Origin: Phoronis australis
Lineage: Eukaryota > Phoronida > Phoronidae
Reading direction: 5' to 3'
DNA length: 64,000 bases
Assembly: GCA_002633005.1 (NCBI GenBank)
Contig: NMRA01000085.1
Location: 975,252-1,039,251, forward strand
Shown: in pieces, positions 12,801 through 24,800 of the stretch
How the letters are laid out: each line of letters begins with the position of its first letter
Numbering within the stretch: position 1 is the first letter of the stretch
Notes under the pieces: model-generated
The model's database searches: none
The model's input: only the letters and a program-made list of their open reading frames with translations
Told to the model about the DNA's origin: nothing
Translations under genes and position numbers: made by a program

Positions 12801-15800
12801 ACAGATGTGGTTACATACTTATTCAAACAACGCCAAACTACTTGAGGCAACGGAAATTAAAGGTACAGAATGCGCGTTACAATTACGCTGAAGTTCTATG
12901 TAACAAAACTAGGTACAATATACTTACACCAATTTGTGGCATCAATCACGACGAAACTGGAATATACTAAACTCGTCGGTAAGGACATTGAAATACGAAT
13001 GAGCCAGATTGGCGTGTTACAGCTATAAACCATGGTCTTCCAAACAGTCTTACATATGCACAATTCTATTGAAGAATTAGTCATGTGGAAAATGGATGCT
13101 GTAGAAGCTGCATAGCAAAAACGTAAACCACCAACAGATGGTGAATAAAGTCAAACTACTGACACTTAGTGGGCCGGCACTTACAAGAAAAGTTGCCGAC
13201 TTCATGGTGACTTGATACTTTTACCAGGTCATCGAACAAAATTTGCGGTCGAATTGACAAGCTGTAGGTTACCACTAGAAGCCCTGTAGTGGCATGGTAC
13301 CAGTAGGTACAAAGTTGTTTAAGTATAAATGCTTTTGATCGATCTGGGTGAGAAGTGAATAAAATAAAATGTGAAAATAAAATCTGACGGATGCGTTCCT
13401 TGGGAAAATTAACGTGGTTAGCTGTGCTAACAAGTTTATTATTCCGTAATTCTGCTGCCCAATTTGTGTAGGAACGTATAGACTTTGAGTGCCTGTGAAA
13501 TAGATTTTTGCCACTTAGTACCTAATTTCAAGTTTCGCCAATTTTTCAATCAAATGTAGTTTCTGTTTAAAAGACGTACATGCATTTAAAAACATTTTTG
13601 AATACCCTGTATGTTTGCAAGGAACGAGTAAGTGAATTATAGCATGTGCTTTATTTAGGAACCACTCGACTAATAAAGTTGTCACTGGCATGACAGGAGG
13701 AAAACACAAAAGTGTTGATGATTATAATGCCGACTTTGTAGTACTTTTCAATGCACAGGACAAACAGAGTTTCAACCAGCAGTGGTAGTTTTGCGATGAA
13801 AAAGGGGCCATGGTCCCGTTCTGTCCGCCGTGGCTTAATGTCAGTGAAGGTTGTGTTTTACTCTCTTACAGGGCTCCTTGCTCAAGCTTAATGTGAAAGG
13901 TGCCAAGAAGAAGTCTAGTTTTTCTTCCAAGTCCGGCTCATGGAAAGAGCGCTACTTCATACTCAAGAGGCAACAGAATAGAACACTCTTGAATGAATAC
14001 AAGAAGAAACCACTGACGACCAGTGAGAAGCCTGCTGGTGAGATTATCAGTTTTCAAGGGGGTGCTGATTTGTTCTAGGGGGCTCGGGTTTTTTGTCCTG
14101 GATTGGGTTCCGTTTGTCACATTTCTGTCACCAGAAATTTGCATATTTCAATGGGAATTTGAAAAAGCCCCTAAGGACCCTAACCTAGATGCCTGAACCC
14201 TACCCTTTCAAAGTGAACCTTTCCAAAACATGACCCCAAGAAAGCAAACATTCCACTATCCCCAAACTGGACAGTGGACCTTACCACTGAAGGAACATTA
14301 ATCTTCTGGAGTGTACTGGGACCTCACTTTCGCTCAAAGGAATGGGCAAGAATTGAAGTTTCTGAGACGATGTTCATCATACTATTCCAAGTGGATGCTG
14401 TTTCTCGCCGGATTTCTCCCAATATTTGTTTGCATTTGACGCCACATGACCAGAGTTCTCTGTGTTAGCTTTTATTACTAATGTTGTGTTGCTCTTATTG
14501 TTAAACATTATTTCACGCGAGACGCAACTCGCATTGTAAATTCGTGACAGCTGACTTGTTTTAAGCTATCGTGAGCGTCTTTGTGGTTTTGCTTTTTTTA
14601 GTTTGTAAGTTGTGCTATCGGAGTTCAGTTTAATAAACCATTTCTAACCATTTTATATGAAGTTTTAACTGACTTTGGCTAACAGGGTCGTAACACTTTG
14701 TGCCCCTAATATGAATTTTGACAGTGTATTTTTTGGTACTCCAATAAAATCAACTTCATAAAAATAAGCCCGTTAAGATCAAAATCACACCTTGAAGGCA
14801 TAGCGCGCGTAATGTGCCTCAGCTAAAAAGTGACCCTTTCCCATTAAATTTTAGTGAAACATACCCCCAAGTTTTTGGTAACTGCCTGCGTCTCTTCCTC
14901 CCGGGCGGATGTCGATGGTCAGCAGTCCAATCATAGTAAAGGCAGTCACCGAACAATGTTGCATTGTATGCACCCACGTGTTCATGTGCGAGTGCATTGT
15001 ACCATCATCCCCGTCTGTTTGGTATCTGCTGCTATATCTCCAAAATAAACCACCAACTACTACACAGTTGCCTAGTGGCAATGTTAGTTTTCCTTTGTGT
15101 TTGCTCTTAACCAAGTGATGGATGTTGTGAAATTTGACAAATAATTTCCTATCACCTAGACAACAGCCCTTGTTTCAGATGGATTTGACCCTGTGTAGCA
15201 TACCCTAGTGGCCTTTCTAATGGTTTTGTGTCCTTTGTTGACTTCCTCCCTGTCCTCCAAGGTTCTTGAAGAACCATGATTGGCTGGTGTATATGTTGTT
15301 GATGAGAGCATGAACCATGATTGGCTGGTGTATTGTTCTTGATGAGAACATTATACTGACTTGATTTGCACTCTCTAGTGGCTGTAACTAAGTTTGTTAG
15401 CTAGCATCATGCGCGCACCCAGGGAGGGCTCGGTTGGCTCGTTTCGAATGCCCCCCCATTTGGTGAAGTGGGCAAAAGGATCCATCTTAGAGAAACAAAA
15501 AGAGAGACAAAAGTACACTAAAAAGGCTGGAATTATCAAAATTTGGTGAACGCACAATTCACTGCTCTGAACGTATCTCGGTTATTTTTTGTTTTTGTTT
15601 TCATTTTTTATTTTATTTCAGTAAATAGCCCCCAAAATCCAAGCCCCCCACTTTCTAGGCTGGGTGTGCGTGCATGAGCATTGCTCCATATGTTTCTAAT
15701 GTTTAAAATAAATGATCATCTCTTGTATCTCCGCTGTATGCGATGCACATGGTGAGTGCATGACAATGCTCCGCCTTGCCCTTGTGTTATGAGAGCAAGA

Positions 15801-18800
15801 GCCTTGTTCTGACCATAGTTCATGTCAAAGTGAACGCCCACCTTCGTAAATTTATGTTAATGAATTGTGAATACTAATGAAAGTTCAAGGTATGAAGGTG
15901 TTAGCTAACAATAGTTGTATAAGTCATGTAACTGAGCCTGGAGTATTAACTTACTTTAGGATATCCAGTAACGTTGATTTGGTTTTAGGTCGGTATTATG
16001 AGTGAGAAACTGGCAACAGTATCCTTGGTCGTTAGGTTCAAATTTACTGAATGTACGTAGGAAAAAGTGATACTTTCAGTGAAAACAACTTGCATAGATG
16101 GAGGTAGAGTTGGCAGTGTCAATTTCATCGTGAGATTACGAGTAACACGATAGCAACTTAGCGTATTTTTGATGTATTTACCAAAACAGGAAAGTACGTG
16201 ATGTTAAGATCATAAACAACTTGCCTGTTTATTCTCTGTCCCTTCCAAAACAGGAAGTAGGTACATGATGTTAACTCGTCCGTTAATGCTCGGAGCTTAC
16301 CTGTTTTGGTAATACTTGAAGGTACATTATATACTGAGCATAAATAACTTGATGATCAAAATTTTTGTTTAAATGAAATTCAACGTGATATCTCAAAACC
16401 GTTAAACTGTCTTTTTAATTTGTTTCATGCAACTGAAGTTCTTTTATTATAAGCCTCAAGTCATAATTTTTCCCGAGGAAAAGTGAAACATTTTGAAAAT
16501 AGTTCCTTGTAGCCTTTTGAAAAACAGTAATTTTTAGCCAAACTTTTATCACTACGTGTTAGACCCAGTTTAGGCAGACATAACTGACGGCCCATTCCAT
16601 TTTTAGATTTCAATAAATTCTGTTACCATAGTCTGTGATCTCCTTGACTGTGCTTATTTCATTCTGCGTTTTTGTTGGTTTTCATAAAAAGGCGATTCTT
16701 GATCAAAGAGTACTACACATAATATCAGATTACCTAAGGAATAGTCAAGACTTGACTGTGCTTATTTCATTCTGCGTTTTTGTTGGTTTTCATAAAAAGG
16801 CGATTCTTGATCAAAGAGTGCCGCACAAAATATCAGATTACCTAAGGAATAGTCAAGAGGTGGACATGTTTGATTGTACTGAGAAGTCTCAATTAAGTTT
16901 GTGTACATTGTAATAGACTCGGCAACAATGCTAGCTTTCAAGTGAAATGTTTCACCAGGCCTCACCATAGTCTAGAAAGCTTGGTGGTCAGAGTCCCTGT
17001 TTTCAAGGCGTGGAATTTTCCTCTTTTAAGAAGTTTTCCTCTTGTTTGGATTCGATTTTTCTCTCATTTGATTTCCAGTTTGTTCTTTTTCGTCTCTTTT
17101 TATCATTATTTTTAGTGTATTCATGTGAAAATGTTTATTTCAAGTAAATTTTACAACTTACAGAAAAAATATTTCTATCACACTAGCCTATTTATTTGTG
17201 TAACGATACATCACCTGGACATTTTTCCTCTTTTTGTCATTCCAAACTCTTGTATTCAGGAGATCATGGGTTAAATTCCTAAGTCGTCACTGGCATTTTT
17301 TACACTGGCAAGTAAAGCCTAGGTGTAATTAGGAAACATTGTTTTCCAGAATGAAATTTCACAATTAGATGTGATATCTCCGTAAATGTGATTGAATGTG
17401 ATTGAAGGTCTTAAGTTACTTTAAAAGCCTGAAACACGACCACGGTGACATAATTAAATATATTACTTCTTGGCAATCCAGTAATTAGAATCCTGGTATT
17501 GTTACTCTGGTTCAGTATCATTTCGCTAATCAGGCTGTGTGTTCTCGATACAGTAGTGGTGCTTAATTAACCGTCGACTCCTTTTTTGGTTAGGAGATTA
17601 CTGTATTAGTGTTTTCTTTTTCAGCCGTGCAGGGTCATCTGGCGGTCACTGGCATTAGTTAACACATATTTCAAAATACAAGTGACGTCAGTTAAGGTTT
17701 TGTACCACCTTGTGGCTAGTCTGAACATTTAGCCAAATATTTAGTATTTGTAAAACAATAGAAATTTACTCGACTTGGCTTGGTAAAAGTTTACACTTTC
17801 TGAAAGAAATTCAATACTGCAGAGTTTGATTTTTTCTTTTGCGCCAAGAATGGGGTCATGTGACCATGTGCAGACGTACATTCATAGCTAAACAACAGAA
17901 TCAATAATGTGTCCAAATTTCAAAAATGCTTTTACAGTCTTCTTAAAATATTTCTTCTCCATTTTATACAAGTTTTGAGTTATCACTCGAGTCCTTTTTC
18001 ATAGCCTCCATGCAAAAGTCGAACATTTTAAAACAATTTCTTGCAAGCTTTTAGAGACCAATGCATAGAACATAGCGTACGAGAGTTTCGTGTGAATCCA
18101 AACAGCCGTTTCTGAAACATAACGTTTTAATTTTATCTTAATTTGGAGGTTTTTCTGGAGTCATGCATACCCTTAAAATACTTTATGTTAAACTCGCTGT
18201 GTTGTTGGTCTTGCAGCCTGTTTACATCTTTGGCCAAAGTACAGCGTGTTGAAGCGAGGCACAATTTGTGGCAAAGATCACACGGTGCAGTTGACGACCG
18301 AGGCGGAGAGCCTCGTTCTGGCGACACACAGCGAGCGCTTCCGCGACATGTTTGTTTTCTATCTCCAGACGCAAACCCAACTGCGAGACAACTTGATTCG
18401 TGAGTAAACGTGATTCTTTGTGTGCATAATTTGAAACTGTTAGTCAGTAAGGTGAAATTTTCATAATTTTCGAAGAAAAATGTTACTTATAAAGCACTAA
18501 ATAATTTCATTGATTCGTGAGTGTAATTTCGTACTTACAATAGATTGAACATGCACACAATGTCGGTTACTGTACTATAAATAACCATATTATAGACTAG
18601 GATAATGCTAAAATTTTTGCCCTTGATATCGGAAAGAAAATGTGATGGATACATGTAAACTATTTATTAGGAAAGCAGACGACAGAGTCACGAGTATGAC
18701 ACTGACCAGTACCCATTTCTGACGTTTTTAACATTGTATTATGTGGCCCAAGGTAGGAACTTCTTCACGTGGCTGCATCTCCACCTAAACATCATTCAGA

Positions 18801-21800
18801 GGACGACTGCCGTCATTGACAGCGGAAAACTTTCTAGTTGCTAAAAGTACTCGGTTGTGTCTCATGAATTACATCCACTGTCGTAAATAATTATTTCATG
18901 TCATCCAATGATGGCAATTCTTTTCTTAATCAATTTCCTCGTGAAATACTGTCACATGCAAAACAGTTTGGGTTACGAAAAATTGTGTTTGTTAGGTGCC
19001 ATAGGATAATTGAATGCAAAAAATTACCTGCAATTTCTGTCACGGTGTGATTGTTTTGCAGAAGATATTCAGTCATGGCTCAGGATATTATGCCAGGTGA
19101 TGTAAAGAATACCGATTGTTTACCTGGGTAGCTATAACAATTTGTTTGTTACTTAATAGACCTTGGTATTTCAATAAATCAGTATTTTCGTATCTTTAGC
19201 TGTAAGATGTGTGGCAAACAAAAACAACATCCCAGCATGTGTCAGGCTATAAATGTTGAAAACAGAAAAGATTCTTCACACGAGAAATTTTGGTTTTCAG
19301 TCGACTGTTTCAACGTGAGGCCGGAGGATTCAGAGGACCAGCGGAAGATTGGAGCTAGGGGGAGCCTGTGTCTACTGCACATCTCACAGTGGGGAGTCAC
19401 GCTCTGCTTGTCGGTAGGACGTGTTTTTGAATAATTGGTTAGCAACTTTCACGGCAGTAGGCTGCAGAAATACATGGCTGAGATGTTAATTTTACAATGC
19501 AGTTCATATTAATTTCGATCTGTGCTTCTTTTATTAAAAATATAGTGGGTCAAGAAATTTCCTCTTAGTATTGTACAACTACTGCCAATATTTGTAACGC
19601 CTGGGACCATTTGTCGATGAATGAATCCACGCAGTGGATTAAATTGTCCAAATCCTCAGCATTTGAGGCAAGTTGTCCACCAGTTCACTATATGTGACTG
19701 GCCTCCTTTGGATGGAGCAGTCACCTATGCTTTGACTTACGTAACTACATGTTTGATGGTAATGCTGACAATATGCTAGATGTATGTGCAAGCAGGTACG
19801 CCACACATCTTTAGTATTAGAAGTCTCCATTCACGACCTCCAATGGGTTTGCACATTTTCTGTTCTTGAAACGGGGCAGTGGTTAAAATATCATGAGTAA
19901 CATATCTCCTTTCGTGATCTCATTCTGTAACTTAATAATTTAATAATACCTAACTATGGTGCAAAGAGCCAGTTGACGAGAAATAGGTATTTGTTGACCT
20001 TTTAAACGGAGGCGTCCAATATGCGGTATTCTTAATATCTCAGTAACCCTGACAGTCCACACTAACAATGTGTTGTGTCATGAAAAAAATGGGAAATCAC
20101 TGGATAGAACCGGTCTTTATTACACACTTTGCGGAAAGGTGTAAATGTAGTCATAATGACTTCAAAATTTTGCAAAATATCTACCATATAAAGCAGTTTA
20201 ATTGATTACTGACTACTCCAATTTTAGATGAATGTGGGATCAGAGGGCCCCCTTACCTGAGTAACTTAAGAGCAGATGGTAATTCCATATGTCCATCTCA
20301 GTTTTGGACCCAGTAAAACCTTTAACCCACTACGATGGTTTTATAAAGCCACTTGATAAGACTTTATAAGCCAACGAAAGATTGTCTTCATCTTTGGTCA
20401 AGCTGTCGAACACTTCACACGATGACCAGTATTGGCAGGATGTCGCTGGCACTCGAACTCGCCAAAAGTTTGCATTATGCAAATAATCGCCTGACGATAT
20501 CTTCATCCATTTTTCCCTATGCGGATGCAACCCAGTCACCCACACTTCGTTTGCTGGTTGACCTCACTCCACCCGCTTCGCGTGAGCACGTGAACACCAT
20601 CCCCAATGTAATTTCAACCCTCCTGCCTCAATATGTCCTAGAAGAATTAGAGCTATAAGCTTCAACAAAATGCAATCACACACATGCTGTGTACATCAAT
20701 TTATTCAAGTGAAATAAACCCTAAAATTAACTAGTTCTGACTAATAATTTATGAATTAAGAGGTTGATGCCACATTTACTAGTATGCGAGTCACACAAAA
20801 CAGTCACGGTGTGTTCAAGCAAATTTCTTCAGCAAGAGTGTGGCCAACAGTTCTTTTTTTTCGGGTTTGATGCAGTACCAGATGAAAGCTTTTCACCTAA
20901 AAATTATGACAAAATATCGTTCCAGTTTGTTGTCGTTGGAAACCGAATCTGATTTGACATCGGGCACTAAATGTCATGAAAACGAAAACGATAACCGTCT
21001 GATTTCCTAAACGGTCAAGTACCATAGTAGTTCAATCTGTGATACAACTTCAACACAATGTGACAAGTATCCTACTGAAAGGTGAGCACCAAAAATCACA
21101 AGTAAAACAGGATTAAGAACATAAGTTATATCTCACCAACAAAATTGATATTATATGCGTAAAGACTGCGTAATGGGACTGTGTCAGTTATTCGATTCGA
21201 CAGTTTTCATTTAAACAGTATTATGTACCATCTGTGTTTGGAAAGCACGACCTCACACTTACAAGATGAGCAACAAAGTTGCTGTGCGATTCTCGGTGTC
21301 CAATAGAACTGATATTTGGTGCCTCCGCATGACTGCCTTGAATTTGTAGCAGTAAGAAGTTGCTATGTTCCGTTGTCAATTATCTTTATGCTGATCTACT
21401 TGGAAATAAAACCCCTTTTGGCAGCTGATAGTTACCATGATGGTTACCTGATGGTTACCATAACAACAAAATTAACTCTGTCGATGTTTTACATTAAAAC
21501 GGCAGGAGATCCCAGCTGTGATATCTCTCTTTCTTTCTTATGACCACAGGGGTCTGTTTCATGAAAAGCTAATTAAGACAGAAATTTGGTCTTACGCTCC
21601 CACACAGTTGACCTATCGCCAGGATTTTGAGTGACGGCATAACTGACCAATCATAACGCAGCATTCTTGACACACCTTCGTTTCCAAGCCGCCATTTTAC
21701 CCATCAAACATCACGTTGTCGGGTGAAACTTAGTGTTTCTTTGTTGACTGTTCGCAAGGGGGGCGGAGCTTTCGATAGGTCAATTGTGATTTGGGAGTGT

Positions 21801-24800
21801 AAGTCTTAAGTCACTGTCTTGAAAATTGTAAGTAATGAAATTCGCTCACACTGCAGTACTCTTCCGTGAAACATCATATCCCAGTTCATTTACTCAAAAT
21901 TCGTGCCTTCTCAACTCGTGATGTAGGCTACGATTACAGTGCAGGGTGTTGTTACTACAAAATAAGAATTTAATTTTACGTTATATTAATTATGTTTTTA
22001 TAAACACAAAAAACATACAACAAAAGTAAACTACTTGAATGTCCAAACCAGTGCAAATTAAACAGTGCGGTCAAGTAAAGTTTGCCTTTTGCTTTACCGG
22101 AGAACTATCTTGTTTGCATTCAAATGCAGTCTGCAAAATATGCAAATTTAAAATAAATTTCCTCCCCATTATAGGCACAAAGGTGGATGAAGAGTTGTCA
22201 AACATTGTTGCACTTTCAAAGTGCTTACCAAACTTCCTTACTGTATAGTTACCAGCTTTTGATTTGACCGATCGGTCCCATTATATATACTCTAAGACAT
22301 ACGTTAAACATCTCTTCATCGGTCTTTGCGCCTGTAATGGGAAGGAAATTTATTTTTGCATATTTTGCACTTGATATTTGAATTCAAACAAGATGGTTCC
22401 CCTTGACCACACCCATTGAATTCGCAGTAGATTAAAACATTAGTAGTTTACTTTTGTTGTGTGTGTTATTATGTTCATACTGCATCACATTCAGATTCGT
22501 CAACTTAACAATAACACAAAGTTGTATTTCCCGTGGTCACATGAAAGGAAGATGAATATCTCAGCTGCGATCCCCTTCATTCTCATTAAATAAATCTGTC
22601 ACACGTCAACGGAGTTTGTTGCTATGGTTACAACTATCAGCTAGAAAAAGGATTTCATTATCAAGCAGATGAATAGAGAGATGACTGACGAAGAACATAG
22701 CATCTGTGAACTACTGCAAGTTCAATGAAGTCGGGCGTGGACATCAAATCTCAGTGCTATTGGACACCCAAAATTGAAGAGGAACGGATTTGTTGCTCAT
22801 ACTTAAGTGTACGAACGCATTTTTCAAGCACAAACCATAAATAATACTATTTAAATGAAAATTGGTGAATCAAATTAATGGACTCTGTCACATTGTATCG
22901 TTTTCGTGCATGCAGTATCAATTTTGTTGGTTAGAGGTAACAAATGTTCGTATACTGTCCTGTCTAACTTGTGATTTTCGGTGTTCATTTTTCAGTCAGT
23001 TACATGTCACTTTTTATTGATGCTGTATAATAAAGCTTGTACATAATGAACTGTTTAGGGTTCAAGGTTACCTTTTTCATGACATTTGGTTTTTATGCCA
23101 AACCTGTTTAAAATGGCCAAAAACTGTAACGTAATAATTTTTATATTAGTTACTTTTTAGTCGCAAAAGCTTTCAACTGGTTCTGTGTGACACTGAAAAG
23201 GAAAAAGAGAACTGTTGGACACACTGGTAATGGTCTGATATAATGTGCCCGAATTCTGAAAACCATTTTTTTCCAATGAATAACAAGCATGAAACTGGTT
23301 CTCAAAAAACAGGCACGTTATATAAGACTATTGCCAGTCACATCTGTATAACAAATTCGCTTGAACACAATGGGGCTGTTCTAAGTATGTGACCGGCATT
23401 ATTGTAGATTTACGTAATTTTTTTTAGAAATAAGTGGTCAGAACTAGTTAATTTTAGGGATTTATTTCATTTGAATTACTTGCTGTACATAGTTCGTGTG
23501 TGATTGCATTTTGGCAAAGTATACAGCTCTAATTCCTCTAGGACGTATTGAGACAGGAGGATTGCAATTACATCTGGGATGGTGTTCAGGAGCTCATGTG
23601 AAGCGGATGGAGTGACGTTCACCAGCAAACAAAGTGTGGGTGACTGGGTTGAGTCCGCATGGTGAAAAATGGACGAAGATATCGTCAGGCGGTCATTCGC
23701 AGCATGCAAACTTTTGAAAAGTTTGAGTGCCAGTGACATCCTGCACTTGATAGCGTGTTCTGTCACTTGGCCAAAGATGAACTTGATCTATTTGCTGGAT
23801 CATAGAGTCTTGTCACTTGGATCTTGTAAAACCATCATAGTGGGGTACAGTGGCCGGTTGCATGAAACAAGCCCAAATACGCACTCGGCTAAGGCCCCTA
23901 AGTCTTTTTGCTTATTTGTGTCTTTATGGAGTCAAAGATGCAATATTTTTCTATCATTTCATTTTTGTTATGTCATTGAGCTCCTCTTTGATTAATCACA
24001 TTTTCTAATAATATAATTAAAAACTGAGCCCAGAGATCATTGAAAATAAATATGGAGTCAGTCCTTAAATGGGGGGTTTTGCATGAAAAGATTCCTAATT
24101 ATTTTTGATAATATTAACAATTCGACGTAGAGTTCACTCTCGATTTGTATCAAAGGCAAAAGTTGACTAAGTAATGAAACTAAAACAAGTTTAACGCATT
24201 CCAAAATAATAGATTTGCACAGTGTCAAAAATTTTTTCGCTCAATTCAACTGAAAGTGGGTGCAATAGATAGCTTTTGTAGTTGTGGCTTCATTTCAATG
24301 TTTACTTTGTCAAAATGAATTTTTACTTAGCTGTAATTAACATTCAAAAACTCACATTCCATGTGACAAATGGCATTTGTCACATGGAACATTACATTCT
24401 TACATGTGACATTTGAATGTTCCATGTGAGATTTTTTCAGTTGCGCCATGTTACAGTACAAATGGTAAATGGCATTTTTGAGACTTTGTGAAAATCTGTG
24501 CAATCGATGTTTTCTCAAGTTCAAAAATACGCAGTAGATTTAGGGAACTTAGTTGAGTCCCTATTTGGGACTAGAAAATGGACAATTGCCGCACAAATAA
24601 AGAAGTTCATGTTAATTCAGCGTTTCGTCTTATTCAACAAGACATCATCAGGATATATACAGTAGGACAACAAGTGTCGATTATCATTCAAGTCATATCC
24701 ATGAGGTGAAATGAGAGTGAGAGATACAGGGAAAGTAAGCGGGTCATAACCGTAGTAACAGGGTCACTGAGCTCTGCATGTTATTGAGAGAATCAGTAGC

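Larger units (their letters stand above)
9424..13185 (-). mobile_element. Decayed BEL/Pao LTR retrotransposon in intron 1, antisense
   Basis: Two direct repeats (about 9424-9797 and 12818-13185) act as LTRs. They share long stretches such as 'acttgaggcaa', 'aaccatggtct' and 'gaagctgcatagcaaaaacg', with visible substitutions and small indels, so the insertion is old. Between them on the minus strand lie remnants in BEL/Pao order: a DUF1758-type aspartic protease piece, reverse transcriptase, RNase H and linker, and a DUF5641-like tail next to the left LTR. At about 3.8 kb it is shorter than a full element: gag and most of the integrase core are missing. It is oriented against the host gene, as intronic LTR elements often are. 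Confidence 0.85.

Noticed and set aside
20353-20658. 101-residue frame with a similar minus-strand frame at 23476-23766
   Set aside because: The similarity reflects the two arms of the palindrome. The frames are short, resemble no known family, and differ by many non-synonymous changes.
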